From contig JAIDDH010000096.1 in assembly GCA_029055435.1 (NCBI GenBank), positions 1-64,000 of the forward strand: DNA of 64,000 nt. The letters are read 5' to 3'. The DNA comes from Acetatifactor sp. (GTDB lineage: Bacteria > Bacillota > Clostridia > Lachnospirales > Lachnospiraceae). A program made the position numbers and the translations under genes. The notes below the pieces were generated by a model. That model did not search any database. It was given only the letters and a program-made list of their open reading frames with translations, and was not told where the DNA came from. Position 1 is the stretch's first letter, and each line of letters starts with the position of its first letter. This document shows positions 9,292 through 19,649 of this stretch, in pieces.

Positions 9292-10194
9292 TTATTTCGG
9301 CACCCGGATTTCCACGGCCTGACAGCGATTTTCAATATAGACGTCCCTGTGACTGCCGCCGTTCTCTCCATCCAGCGTCCATGCCACCTCTTCCTCGGAC
9401 TCAATCCGCAGGGAAGCGGTGCGGAAACAATACATGAGGCTGGTATCGATATCCCGATTTATAAGGGAGAGTACCACCTGATTCAGTTCCACGGGATTAT
9501 TTGGCGCTTTGATCAAAGTGACCTCAAACACTCCGTCATCCAGCTTTACATTCTTTCCGGTAATGTTCTTAAAGCCTCCAACAGACACGGAATTCGTCAC
9601 CATACCAAAGATAAAATCATCCTCGATCACCTCATCCTCCCAGCTCACCTTCATACGATAGGTGCGGATGGATGGAATCCGCTTTACGCCCTCCAGCAAA
9701 TAGGCGGTATGACCCAGCAGATTTTTGATATCCTGATCCGTCTCATAGGAGACTTCCGTAAATATGCCAAAGGCCGCTATATACACGAACACATCATTAT
9801 TAAAAGCACCGATATCACAGGGAAAACTCCGCCCTGCCACAATCTGCTGTGCGGCTTTCACCATGTTTTTGGGCAGGCTCAGACTGCCCCCGAAGTCATT
9901 TGTGCTGCCCGCCGGGATATAGCCCAGGGGCGTTCGGAAACTGCTTTTCATCATCCCGGTGACCACCTCGTCCAGCGTGCCGTCGCCGCCGCTGCAGACC
10001 ACCAGATCATAGATGGGCTTTCGGTTGGCTACCAGTTCCACCGCGTCACCCTTACTGCGGGTGGGACATATGGTGATCTCATATCCACCCTCCGTGAACA
10101 CATCCAAAATGTCAGCAAGCTTGTTCCTAATCTTAGCCTTTCCCGCCTTGGGATTGTAGATAAAAAGCATTTTCCTTTCCAGACGCAAACCCAT
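9292..10194 (-). CDS. YegS/DagK-family lipid (diacylglycerol) kinase
   Basis: KMLFIYNPKAGKAKIRNKL...DLVVCSGGDGTLDEVVTGMM...LGYIPAGSTNDFGGSL. Confidence 0.9.
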   Translation of the reverse strand: MGLRLERKMLFIYNPKAGKAKIRNKLADILDVFTEGGYEITICPTRSKGDAVELVANRKPIYDLVVCSGGDGTLDEVVTGMMKSSFRTPLGYIPAGSTNDFGGSLSLPKNMVKAAQQIVAGRSFPCDIGAFNNDVFVYIAAFGIFTEVSYETDQDIKNLLGHTAYLLEGVKRIPSIRTYRMKVSWEDEVIEDDFIFGMVTNSVSVGGFKNITGKNVKLDDGVFEVTLIKAPNNPVELNQVVLSLINRDIDTSLMYCFRTASLRIESEEEVAWTLDGENGGSHRDVYIENRCQAVEIRVPK

Positions 10195-10287
10195 ATTCTG
10201 CCTCCATACCTACGGTATAAAAAAGAGCGCGTTCCACATACCTGTTTTCCCGCCCTCTCTTTGTATGTCTATTGTCAACTCTCGGAA

Positions 10288-10542
10288 TCAGTTACCACTT
10301 AAGAACCTCTCGAGATTTTCCACGGCAAGGTTCTCATCCTCGCCATCTGCCGTCACCACCAGCTCCTCGCCATTATCCAGGCCCAGCGTCATCATACCCA
10401 TAATGCTCTTGGCATTGACCTTCTTGCCCTCGGCTTCCACATAAATTCTGCTGTCATACTTGCTGGCCTCCTGTACCATCAGCGCCACAGGTCTCGCCTC
10501 AAGCCCGCTTTCCAATTGAATCCGGATCGTCTTTGTTTTCAT
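10288..10542 (-). CDS. HPr-family protein, Crh-like (His15 position is Glu; Ser46 region conserved)
   Basis: MKTKTIRIQLESGLEARPVALMVQEASKYDSRIYVEAEGKKVNAKSIMGMMTLGL; codon at the HPr His15 position is GAG. Confidence 0.85.
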   Translation of the reverse strand: MKTKTIRIQLESGLEARPVALMVQEASKYDSRIYVEAEGKKVNAKSIMGMMTLGLDNGEELVVTADGEDENLAVENLERFLSGN

Positions 10543-10618
10543 CTTTATTCCTTTCTGCGCGCTGCGACGCGCATTCGACCCAATAGTTGAATCAGCATTT
10601 TTATTCAACCATATTGTT

Positions 10619-11485
10619 CTACGTTCTAAGCTTTTCAGCAAATTCGCTCAGTTTACGCAGTCTGTGGTTGACACCCGACTTACCCACGGGCGGATCGAGA
10701 TACTCCCCCAGCTCCTTCAGGGAGGCATCCGGATACTCCAGCCTGACCTCAGCCATCTCCCGCAGATTGTCCGGCAGCATCCTCAGCCCACCGTAATCCC
10801 GAATGTATTCAATATCCTCTATCTGTCTCGTGGCAGCGTTCACTGTTCTCGTGATATTGGCCGCCTCGCAGTTTACACGCCTGTTGATGGAATTGCGCAC
10901 GTCCTTCAGAATACGCAGATTTTCAAATTCCATCAGCGCCACATGCGCCTCGCAGACATTCAAAAGATCGACGATGCTCTCGCCTTCTTTGAGATACACC
11001 ACATAATATTTCTTGCGGGGCACGATCTTTCCTTCGATGGAAAAAGCCTGCAGTACCTTCTGCAGCTGTCTCGCCTTCCCGACATCCGTACACACAAATT
11101 CCAGATGATATCCCTTGGCAGGATCGCTGATGGAACCTATACACAGAAAAGCTCCCCTTAAGAATGCTCTCTGACAGCAGGAATTTTTTATAAGAAGCGG
11201 ATCGACCGGCTCCTCGATATCTCCGATTTTAGACAAAAACTCCTGCATCTGTTCCTCGTCGATTCCCACATCCGTATCTATATTATACGTTTTCTTCAAT
11301 AATGTAAAGCCTTTTCTGGAAACAGCTTCATTTTCTGTCTGAAATCCGATGGTATAGCGGCCCTCTTTGTCCCGCCCGTACTGACCGCAAAAATGCATCA
11401 TGGCCGCCAGCTCCGCCAATTGACAATGTCTCGCCGGGCTCATATGGCCGGCCAGCTCCTCCTTGACATTCTGTGAAAATGACAT
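10619..11485 (-). CDS. whiA: DNA-binding protein WhiA
   Basis: MSFSQNVKEELAGHMSPARHCQLAELAAMMHFCG...NSCCQRAFLRGAFLCIGSISDPAKGYHLEFV...RLEYPDASLKELGEYLDPPVGKSGVNHRLRKL. Confidence 0.95.
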   Translation of the reverse strand: MSFSQNVKEELAGHMSPARHCQLAELAAMMHFCGQYGRDKEGRYTIGFQTENEAVSRKGFTLLKKTYNIDTDVGIDEEQMQEFLSKIGDIEEPVDPLLIKNSCCQRAFLRGAFLCIGSISDPAKGYHLEFVCTDVGKARQLQKVLQAFSIEGKIVPRKKYYVVYLKEGESIVDLLNVCEAHVALMEFENLRILKDVRNSINRRVNCEAANITRTVNAATRQIEDIEYIRDYGGLRMLPDNLREMAEVRLEYPDASLKELGEYLDPPVGKSGVNHRLRKLSEFAEKLRT

Positions 11486-11495
11486 TCTCTACCTC

Positions 11496-12377
11496 TTATC
11501 TCTGTAAATCCTGAAGACTGGACTGCGCCATATCCCTGTGATACAGCTTGATACCATATTGTCCCTGATCCTTCATCCTCAGATAAAGCTCATTGGCCAG
11601 CGTCACGCTGCGATGCTTGCCGCCGGTGCAGCCGATTGCAATCACCAGACGGTATTTCCCCTCTTTTACATAATTGGGAATCAAGAATTGTATCATATCC
11701 GTCAGCTTCTGCAAAAATATTTCCGCATCCTCAAAGCTCATCACATAATCCTGCACCGCCTTGTCGTTCCCGGTTTTGTGCTTCAGCTCATCGATATAAA
11801 AGGGATTGGGCAGAAACCGCACATCGAACACCAGGTCCGCATCCGAGGGAATTCCGTGCTTAAACCCAAATGACATGACTGTCACCATGAGACTATTGTA
11901 TTCCTCGTTGCGGACAAAAATGCGGTCCAGCTCCGCCTTCAGCTCTCTGGTCAGAAGATTGGAGGTATCAATCACATAATCCGCCATCTTGCGGATTTCC
12001 TGCAGAACCATCTGCTCCTTGCGCACACCGTCTTCCACCCTGCCGTCCGCAGCCAGCGGATGAATACGCCGGGTCTCCTTATAGCGCTTGATCAGCACCT
12101 GCTCCGAGGCCTCCATAAAGAGAATCTCATATTGATACCCCTTCTCCTTTAATTCTCTGAGTACCTCCGTAGTCTTCCTGAAGGATTGATCCGCGCGCAC
12201 ATCCAGCCCCAGCGCCACCTTGGTGATCTCGCCGTTTGGCATACTTATCAATTCCACAAACTTCTCAATCAGAGAAGCCGGCAGATTATCCACACAATAA
12301 AACCCTATATCCTCCAGCATTTTCAGAGCGGTGCTCTTACCTCCGCCGCTCATTCCTGTCACAACTACAAATCTCAT
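11496..12377 (-). CDS. rapZ: RNase adapter / nucleotide-binding protein RapZ (YvcJ)
   Basis: MRFVVVTGMSGGGKSTALKMLEDIGFYCVDNLPASLI...IAIGCTGGKHRSVTLANEL; internal ATG 12377 chosen. Confidence 0.95.
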   Translation of the reverse strand: MRFVVVTGMSGGGKSTALKMLEDIGFYCVDNLPASLIEKFVELISMPNGEITKVALGLDVRADQSFRKTTEVLRELKEKGYQYEILFMEASEQVLIKRYKETRRIHPLAADGRVEDGVRKEQMVLQEIRKMADYVIDTSNLLTRELKAELDRIFVRNEEYNSLMVTVMSFGFKHGIPSDADLVFDVRFLPNPFYIDELKHKTGNDKAVQDYVMSFEDAEIFLQKLTDMIQFLIPNYVKEGKYRLVIAIGCTGGKHRSVTLANELYLRMKDQGQYGIKLYHRDMAQSSLQDLQR

Positions 12378-12430
12378 ATGCGCTCCACTTCTTCCCATGT
12401 AACACATGCGAATGCTCGTCATATCCTGCT

Positions 12431-13345
12431 CTAAAATTCTCCCAGAAATACTACCTCGGGCTCCAGCTCCACCCCAAAGCGCTCCTTCACCCGTCTCTGC
12501 ACTTCCCAGATTACGTCCATGATATCCGCGGCGGAAGCATAACCCGCATTGATCACAAATCCGCAATGCTTATCCGACACCCTGGCCCCTCCTACCTGGA
12601 AGCCGCGCAGACCGGCATTCATAATCAGTTCACCGGCATAATATCCCTCCGGCCTCTTGAAAGTGCTGCCCGCGCTGGGAAATTCCAAGGGCTGCTTCTC
12701 CCGTCTCTTGACCGCCAGCTCATCCATTTTGGCACGGATGTCCGCTGGGTTTCCCGGACTCAGCTCAAAAACGACTTCTGTCACGATAAAAGGTTTCCGA
12801 CGAATCGTGCTTCTGCGGTAACCGAATTCCATGGTGTCATTGTCCAGCGTCAGGAACTCGCTGTTTTTGTCCAGCACCTGCACCTCTGTCACCACCTGGC
12901 TCAGCTCCCCGCCATAAGCTCCGGCATTCATCACCACACCGCCGCCCACCGTTCCGGGAATTCCGGAGGCAAACTCCAATCCGGTCAATCCGTTCTGCCA
13001 GGCTGCTGCCGCCACCTGTGCCATGGAAGCCCCTGACTGAGCTGTGATGACATTTCCCGCCACATCGATTTTGCTCATCTTTTTGCCGATCTGCAACACG
13101 ATTCCCTGATAACCGCTGTCGCTGACCAGGAGATTGCTTCCGTTTCCGACAACGACAAAAGGATACTCCACCTGGTACAGATACTTTTGTATCTTCTGCA
13201 GCTGCTGTGCATCCTCAATCTCGATAAAGCATTCCGCAGGGCCGCCCACCCGAAAAGTGGTGTGAGCTGCCATAGCCTCCTGTAAATGTATGTTTTCCTT
13301 CAGGGCATAACCCTGCAGGACTTCAATCATTGCACTGCCAATCAT
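12431..13345 (-). CDS. murB: UDP-N-acetylmuramate dehydrogenase
   Basis: HTTFRVGGPAECFIEI...VVGNGSNLLVSDSGYQGIVL...GLEFASGIPGTVGGGVVMNAGAYGGEL. Confidence 0.95.
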   Translation of the reverse strand: MIGSAMIEVLQGYALKENIHLQEAMAAHTTFRVGGPAECFIEIEDAQQLQKIQKYLYQVEYPFVVVGNGSNLLVSDSGYQGIVLQIGKKMSKIDVAGNVITAQSGASMAQVAAAAWQNGLTGLEFASGIPGTVGGGVVMNAGAYGGELSQVVTEVQVLDKNSEFLTLDNDTMEFGYRRSTIRRKPFIVTEVVFELSPGNPADIRAKMDELAVKRREKQPLEFPSAGSTFKRPEGYYAGELIMNAGLRGFQVGGARVSDKHCGFVINAGYASAADIMDVIWEVQRRVKERFGVELEPEVVFLGEF

Positions 13346-13381
13346 AAAATACTGCCTCTCTCAAACACTCTCTTTATCATA

Positions 13382-14329
13382 TTATACTTCTTCTCGCAGT
13401 ATTAATCCTGCAGCGCCATAAATCCCTGCATCATTTCCCAGGGTAGCCAGCGCGAACTTCGCCCCCCTGCACGCATTAAAAGTATATTTCTGAAAAACAG
13501 GCTCCACATAGGAGAGCAGAATCTCTCCCGCCTTGGACACTCCGCCGCCGATGACGAAAATCTGCGGATTTACCACACAGGCCACCAGTGCCAGCCCTTT
13601 TCCCAGATATTCTCCAAACTGCTCCGCCACCTGGATTGCCAGCTCGTCTCCTGCCTTCACGGCGTCAAATACTGCCTTTGCGGTGACATCGCCCTCCCGC
13701 AGAAGGCTGGCCTTATCGTCCTGCACCAATCTGCGTTTTGCCAGTCTGACAATTCCTGTGGCTGATGCGTACTGCTCCAGACAGCCCTGATTCTTACAGC
13801 CGCAAGTTTCCGTCTCCTCATCCTCCACATGCATATGTCCGATCTCGCCGCCCGCTCCGGTAGCTCCGGTGACGATTTTGCCATCCACGATGATTCCACC
13901 TCCCACGCCGGTTCCCAGCGTCACTGCCACCAGATTGTCGTAGCCCTTGCCGCCGCCCTGCCACATCTCGCCGAAAGCAGCCACATTGGCATCGTTTGCG
14001 GCCTTCACCGGCATGTTCAGCAGACCGCCCAAAACCTCAGGAATATTGAACACGCCCCAGCCCAGATTCACCGCACCGTTCACCAGATTACCTCCGGCAT
14101 CCACAGCCCCCGGCGCACCCACGCCCACACCGGCCACATCCTCCCGGGCAACAGCCTTCTCTTCCATCTTGGCGAGAATACTCTTCGCCACATCCGGCAG
14201 GATTGCCTCGCCGCCATGCTCCTTCACGGTGGGAATCTCCCATTTATCCAACACCTGTCCATTCTCGTCAAAAAGTCCCAGCTTCACCGTGGTTCCGCCG
14301 ATATCTATACCAAAAGCGAATTTACTCAT
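13382..14329 (-). CDS. ROK family glucokinase
   Basis: MSKFAFGIDIGGTTVKLGLFDENG...GVGVGAPGAVD...ETCGCKNQGCLEQYASATGIVR zinc-binding ROK signature. Confidence 0.9.
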   Translation of the reverse strand: MSKFAFGIDIGGTTVKLGLFDENGQVLDKWEIPTVKEHGGEAILPDVAKSILAKMEEKAVAREDVAGVGVGAPGAVDAGGNLVNGAVNLGWGVFNIPEVLGGLLNMPVKAANDANVAAFGEMWQGGGKGYDNLVAVTLGTGVGGGIIVDGKIVTGATGAGGEIGHMHVEDEETETCGCKNQGCLEQYASATGIVRLAKRRLVQDDKASLLREGDVTAKAVFDAVKAGDELAIQVAEQFGEYLGKGLALVACVVNPQIFVIGGGVSKAGEILLSYVEPVFQKYTFNACRGAKFALATLGNDAGIYGAAGLILREEV

Positions 14330-15269
14330 CGTCCTCTTCCTCATCTCTTCTCTTTGCCAAAGAATTCTGCACCCGTGTATAGAGTTCCTTTGCGGCATTA
14401 TATCCCATCTCCTTCTGACGATGGTTGGCGGCCGCCGACTCGCAGATAATGGCCAGATTCCGCCCGGGACGAATGGGCAGCGTGTAACATACTACCTTAT
14501 TGCCCAGATACTCCGTATAACTGTCCTCAAGTCCCAGTCTGTCATACTCCTTGTCCTTATCCCATTCCTCCAGACGGATTACCATATCCACCTGTTGGGT
14601 ATCCATAACGGCAGCGGCGCCGAACAATGCCTTCACATCCACAATGCCGATACCGCGCAGCTCGATAAAATGCTTGGTAATATCCGGTGCAGACCCCACC
14701 AGCGTATCATCACTGACCTTTCTGAGCTCTACCACATCATCCGTCACCAGACGATGTCCTCTCTTTACCAGCTCCAGCGCAGCCTCGGATTTACCGATGC
14801 CGCTCTCTCCGGTGAGCAGCACGCCGATACCATAGATATCCATCAGCACGCCATGTACGGAAATACAGGGAGCCAACTGCACACTGAGCCACCGGATAAT
14901 CTCCGCCATAAAAGAGGATGTTGTTTTATTTGTGGAAAAAATGGGCACCTGACCCTTCACCGCCGTCTCCAGAAAAATCGAGTCCGGCTGCAGTTCCCGG
15001 CAGAACACGACACAGGGAACTTCTTTGGATAGCAGTTTTGAGTAAACCTCTCTCTTCTGCTCGTCGCTCAGCGTCTCCATATAGGAGTACTCCACAAATC
15101 CGATAATCTGCAGTCGGGTGGCGTCAAAATTTTCAAAATACCCCGCTAACTGCAGTGCCGGACGATTTACCTCCGCCAGAGTAATGCGGTGTGCTTTTAA
15201 GTCTACTTCCGGAGTCAGATTCTCCAGCTTCATTTTCTCGATGACACGAGCCAGACTTACGCTTGCCAT
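14322..15269 (-). CDS. hprK: HPr(Ser) kinase/phosphorylase
   Basis: HGVLMDIYGIGVLLTGESGIGKSEAALELVKRGHRLVTDDVVE...ELRGIGIVDVKALFGAAAV. Confidence 0.95.
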   Translation of the reverse strand: MASVSLARVIEKMKLENLTPEVDLKAHRITLAEVNRPALQLAGYFENFDATRLQIIGFVEYSYMETLSDEQKREVYSKLLSKEVPCVVFCRELQPDSIFLETAVKGQVPIFSTNKTTSSFMAEIIRWLSVQLAPCISVHGVLMDIYGIGVLLTGESGIGKSEAALELVKRGHRLVTDDVVELRKVSDDTLVGSAPDITKHFIELRGIGIVDVKALFGAAAVMDTQQVDMVIRLEEWDKDKEYDRLGLEDSYTEYLGNKVVCYTLPIRPGRNLAIICESAAANHRQKEMGYNAAKELYTRVQNSLAKRRDEEEDDE

Positions 15270-15320
15270 GATTGCCCCCTTTTCTTGCTTTTATGCGTTT
15301 CTTCAAACAAATTCAGTCTA

Positions 15321-17237
15321 TCATTCCGGCATTCCTTTGTCAACAAAGGACGCGGTCTCGCGAGACCTGCTTTCCCTTCTTTTCGCAAAGAAATCAAGAA
15401 TCGCCTCCACCGTCCGCTCATTCAGCTCCGGCACCTCCGCCAGCTCCTCTCTGGTGGCGTTTCCGATCTCTTCCAGCGATTTAAAATGGCGCATCAGCGC
15501 CTTCCTGCGGGCAGGTCCCACCCCGGGAATATCGTCCAGCACGGACTTCACCTGAGCCTTGCTGCGCAGGGATCTGTGGTACTCGATGGCAAATCTGTGC
15601 GCCTCATCCTGAATGCGCGTAATCAGCTTAAAACCCTCCGAATGGGTGTCGATGGGCAGCTCTACATTATTAAAATACAGCCCTCTGGTGCGATGATTGT
15701 CGTCCTTCACCATGCCGCAGACAGGGATGTGAATGTGCAATTCGTTCAAAACCTCCAGTGCGATATTGACCTGCCCCCGGCCGCCGTCCATGAGCAGCAA
15801 ATCAGGAAATTTAGTAAAACTTCCAAATTCCTTCTCCAGCTCTTTCTCCTGAAGCTCTCTGCTCTCCTCCATACCGTGGACAAACCGCCTTGTCAGGACC
15901 TCCTTCATGCAGGCATAATCATCCGGCCCGGACACGCTCTTGATGCGGAATTTCCGGTAATCGCTGCGCTTGGGCTTTCCCTTCTCATAGACCACCATAG
16001 AGCCCACATTTTCAAAACCATTCGTGTTGGAAATATCGAAGGCCTCCATGCGATCGATGCCGGACAGCCCCAGGATTGCCGCAATCTCTTTCACCGCGCC
16101 GATGGTGCGGCCCTCCTCGCGTTTTAATCTCTCCCTGTCCTGACTCAGAATCAATTTTGCATTTCCCGCCGCCAGCTCCACCAGCTTCTCCTTGCTGCCG
16201 ATTTTGGGCACGCGCAGATACACCCGATTTCCCTTGCGCTCAGACAGCCACCGCTCAATCAGCGCCGCATCCTCGATTTCGTATTGCAGCATCAGCTCTT
16301 TCGGAATAAAAGGCGTACCCGCATAAAATTGCTTGACAAAATCCTGTAAAATACCGGGTTTGTTGTTTTGTGACACATTTGTCATGTAGTAATGTTCTCT
16401 GCCGATCAGCTTGCCATCCCTGACAAAAAACACCTGCACCACAGCCTCCCGCTCATCCTGATAGAGCGCGATCACATCCTTATCCTCACCCACGCTGTCG
16501 GTGATCTTCTGTTTCTGGGATACGGCCTTGACGCTGTTATACAGATCACGATACCTGGCCGCCTCCTCAAATTCCATAGCCTCCGCCGCAGCCTTCATCT
16601 GCTGCTCCAGACTCTTCAGAATCGGACTGTAATTGCCATTTAAAAAAGACAGCGCTTCCTCCACCCGCGCCCGATACTCCTCCTCGCCCACATTGCCCGC
16701 ACAGGGAGCAAGGCACTGCTTGATGTGATAATTCAGGCAGGGTCTGTCCAATCCGATATCTCTGGGCAATACCCGGTTACAGGTGCGGAGCTGATAGAGC
16801 TTATTCAAAAGCTCTATGGTATCCTTCACGGCTCCTGCGCTGGTGTAGGGCCCAAAATACTTGGATTTATCCTTCTTCATAGTGCGGGAAAGCATAATGC
16901 GGGGAAAGGCTTCTCCCACCGTCACCTTAATATATGGATAGGTCTTGTCATCCTTCAGGAGCGTATTATACTTTGGGGAATGCTCTTTAATCAGATTGTT
17001 TTCCAGCACCAAAGCCTCCAGCTCCGAGTCTGTCACAATATACTCAAAACGCGCAATAAGGGAAACCATCTTGTCTATGGCCGGCCCTCTGCCGATGTTC
17101 TCCCGAAAATAGGAGCGCACACGGTTATGGAGATTAATTGCCTTGCCCACATACAAAATGGTATCCCTCTGGTCACGCATAATATAGACTCCCGGTTCAT
17201 TTGGGAGCTTTTTTAACTCTTCTTCTATGTTGAACAT
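15321..17237 (-). CDS. uvrC: Excinuclease ABC subunit C
   Basis: [34 protein letters not shown]...[17 protein letters not shown]...[24 protein letters not shown]. Confidence 0.97.
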   Translation of the reverse strand: MFNIEEELKKLPNEPGVYIMRDQRDTILYVGKAINLHNRVRSYFRENIGRGPAIDKMVSLIARFEYIVTDSELEALVLENNLIKEHSPKYNTLLKDDKTYPYIKVTVGEAFPRIMLSRTMKKDKSKYFGPYTSAGAVKDTIELLNKLYQLRTCNRVLPRDIGLDRPCLNYHIKQCLAPCAGNVGEEEYRARVEEALSFLNGNYSPILKSLEQQMKAAAEAMEFEEAARYRDLYNSVKAVSQKQKITDSVGEDKDVIALYQDEREAVVQVFFVRDGKLIGREHYYMTNVSQNNKPGILQDFVKQFYAGTPFIPKELMLQYEIEDAALIERWLSERKGNRVYLRVPKIGSKEKLVELAAGNAKLILSQDRERLKREEGRTIGAVKEIAAILGLSGIDRMEAFDISNTNGFENVGSMVVYEKGKPKRSDYRKFRIKSVSGPDDYACMKEVLTRRFVHGMEESRELQEKELEKEFGSFTKFPDLLLMDGGRGQVNIALEVLNELHIHIPVCGMVKDDNHRTRGLYFNNVELPIDTHSEGFKLITRIQDEAHRFAIEYHRSLRSKAQVKSVLDDIPGVGPARRKALMRHFKSLEEIGNATREELAEVPELNERTVEAILDFFAKRRESRSRETASFVDKGMPE

Positions 17238-17281
17238 GCGCTGCTCCTGTTTTTAAATTTATCTGAACGCACTATTCAATA

Positions 17282-19486
17282 CTATTCGATTCTTCCGTTG
17301 GAAAATCTCCCCCTCAAGTGGCCGGAATCCTCCGCCCCACTATCATCGCCCGTCTGTCCCGACGCAGGCTGATCCGGCTCGGAATATGGCTGATCCGGCT
17401 CGGAATGAGGCTGATCCGTTTCCCCGAGATTCCTGCCATTCAGAGAATCCAGCAATTTTCCGAAGTCATTGGAACCTCCCAAAATCGAAGAAGCTTCGGC
17501 GTTTCCGGATTCCTTCGAACTTTCAGCTTCCTTAGAATTTTCAGCATCCTTGGATTCCTCCGGCTCTGGAATACCCTTGGTCTCCCGGAATATCTTCATG
17601 AACTCCTTGCCGGTGATGGTTTCCTTCTCGATGAGGAAAGCCGCCAGTTTGTCCATGACCTCCCTGTTCTCGCGAAGCAACTCAAGCGCCTTCTCATAAC
17701 TCTCTTTGATAATAGCCACCACCTCGGCGTCTATCTCGGCAGCAGTCTCATCACTGCAGTTTAAGGCCGTCCGTCCCTCCAGATACTGGCTCTCCACAGT
17801 GGCCAGGCTGACCAGACCAAACTTTCTGCTCATACCATAGCGCACCACCATATTGCGGGCAATGGCTGTGGCCCGCTCGATATCGTTGGCAGCGCCGGTA
17901 GTCACCGTCTCGAACACCACTTCCTCGGCGGCACGTCCGCCCACCAGACTCACAAGCAAGTCCCGCAGCTCTGCCTCGGTGTTCAGATATTTCTCTTCCT
18001 CGGGCACCTGCATCACATAGCCCAGCGCTCCCATGGTGCGGGGCACAATCGTAATCTTCTGCACGGGCTCGGAATTCTTCTGCAATGCGCTGATCAGGGC
18101 ATGGCCGACCTCATGATAGGCGACAATCTTGCGCTCCTCCTTGCTCATGATGCGATCCTTTTTCTCCTTGCCCACCAGAACCACTTCAACGGCGTTAAAC
18201 AAATCCTGCTGATTGACAAACTCACGCTTCTCCTTGACAGCATTGATAGCCGCCTCGTTTATCATATTGGCCAGATCGGAACCCACTGCTCCGCTGGTTG
18301 CCAGCGCGATGGCGTCCAAATCCACCGTCTCGTCCATCTTGACATCCTTGGCATGCACCTTCAGGATTTCTACACGCCCCTTCAAATCCGGCTTGTCTAC
18401 AATGATCCGCCTGTCAAAACGCCCGGGACGCAAAAGCGCCTTATCCAAGATCTCCGGCCTGTTGGTGGCCGCCAGAATCAGAATACCCTTGGAGCTATCA
18501 AAACCGTCCATCTCGGAGAGAAGCTGATTCAGCGTCTGTTCCCGCTCCTCATTTCCTCCACCGTATTTGTAGTCACGGCTGCGTCCGATGGCGTCAATCT
18601 CATCGATAAACACAATACAGGGAGCATGCTTGGTGGCCTCCTTGAACAGATCGCGCACGCGGCTCGCACCCACGCCCACATACATCTCAATAAAATCAGA
18701 ACCAGTCAGAGAGAAAAAGGGCACCTTGGCCTCTCCCGCCACCGCTCTTGCAAGCAAAGTCTTACCGGTTCCGGGCGGTCCCACAAGCAGCGCGCCCTTG
18801 GGGAGCTTCGCGCCGATTTTCGTATATTTTCCGGGGTCATGCAAAAAGTCCACAACCTCCACCAAAGACTCTTTCGCCTCGTCCTCGCCGGCCACATCCT
18901 TGAAGGTCACGCCGGTCTCCTTCTGCACATAGATCTTTGCATTGCTCTTGCCGACGCTCAAAGGCCCGCCCACTCCGTTCATCTTGCGGAACATAAAGCC
19001 CATCAAAACCCAGAGCAATACCAGCGGCAGCACGATAGTGAGCAGAATATCCATCCAGCGGCTGTCGGACACCACACGCTGAGCGGAAATTTGCTTTTCC
19101 TCCAGCCTTGCAGTGAGCGTGGTCAGATCCTCCATCATACGGGTGGTATAGCTCTCTCCTTTGAGTTTGATATTATTGCCATAGCGCTCCAAAAAAGCGG
19201 CGGTGAAGGGGTCCATTTTCTTCTCCTGCGCTTCCTTGTCATATTTCAAAGTCACGCTCAAAATGGACTTCTCATAATTCACCAGCACGGACTCCACCTT
19301 GTCCTCCTTCAAATCCTGAAGGAATTTGGTGTACTCCTGCTCTTCCTGCCTGCCGCTTCCCAGCAGCAGCCCGGAAAACAATATCACCACCAAAAGGGAA
19401 CACAACATGGCAATCAAAAGCATTCCGATATTCGGTCTTCTCGGCGGCTGATTATTGCCGTTATTATTATTTTGACGATTATCCAT
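17282..19486 (-). CDS. ftsH: ATP-dependent zinc metalloprotease FtsH with low-complexity acidic C-terminal tail
   Basis: AAA+ [23 protein letters not shown] zinc site, two N-terminal TM segments; C-tail ...[17 protein letters not shown].... Confidence 0.95.
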   Translation of the reverse strand: MDNRQNNNNGNNQPPRRPNIGMLLIAMLCSLLVVILFSGLLLGSGRQEEQEYTKFLQDLKEDKVESVLVNYEKSILSVTLKYDKEAQEKKMDPFTAAFLERYGNNIKLKGESYTTRMMEDLTTLTARLEEKQISAQRVVSDSRWMDILLTIVLPLVLLWVLMGFMFRKMNGVGGPLSVGKSNAKIYVQKETGVTFKDVAGEDEAKESLVEVVDFLHDPGKYTKIGAKLPKGALLVGPPGTGKTLLARAVAGEAKVPFFSLTGSDFIEMYVGVGASRVRDLFKEATKHAPCIVFIDEIDAIGRSRDYKYGGGNEEREQTLNQLLSEMDGFDSSKGILILAATNRPEILDKALLRPGRFDRRIIVDKPDLKGRVEILKVHAKDVKMDETVDLDAIALATSGAVGSDLANMINEAAINAVKEKREFVNQQDLFNAVEVVLVGKEKKDRIMSKEERKIVAYHEVGHALISALQKNSEPVQKITIVPRTMGALGYVMQVPEEEKYLNTEAELRDLLVSLVGGRAAEEVVFETVTTGAANDIERATAIARNMVVRYGMSRKFGLVSLATVESQYLEGRTALNCSDETAAEIDAEVVAIIKESYEKALELLRENREVMDKLAAFLIEKETITGKEFMKIFRETKGIPEPEESKDAENSKEAESSKESGNAEASSILGGSNDFGKLLDSLNGRNLGETDQPHSEPDQPYSEPDQPASGQTGDDSGAEDSGHLRGRFSNGRIE
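17367..17418. repeat. 21-bp tandem repeat (2.5 copies) in ftsH 3' end
   Basis: GGCTGATCCGGCTCGGAATAT / GGCTGATCCGGCTCGGAATGA / GGCTGATCCG; encodes 7-aa repeat DQP(H/Y)SEP. Confidence 0.8.
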
Positions 19487-19649
19487 AATTACTCCATTTC
19501 CCGGCTGTGCACCGATATGTTCCATTATATAGACAGTTTCACCATAAATCAATAAAAGAAATATTAAATATTACCCAATTGCCCATTGATTTTAAATGGA
19601 AATTTCTGTATGATAAAACAAAAATCAGACAGAAAACGGAGAAATATTC

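Noticed and set aside
9046-10302. 418-aa plus-strand ORF
   Set aside because: Antisense to the lipid kinase and the start of the substrate-binding protein; no family pattern, so a shadow ORF.
13947-15032. 361-aa plus-strand ORF spanning ROK kinase and hprK
   Set aside because: Antisense to two well-supported genes; shadow ORF.
18101-19555. 484-aa plus-strand ORF
   Set aside because: Fully antisense to ftsH; His/Gln-rich composition typical of shadow frames.
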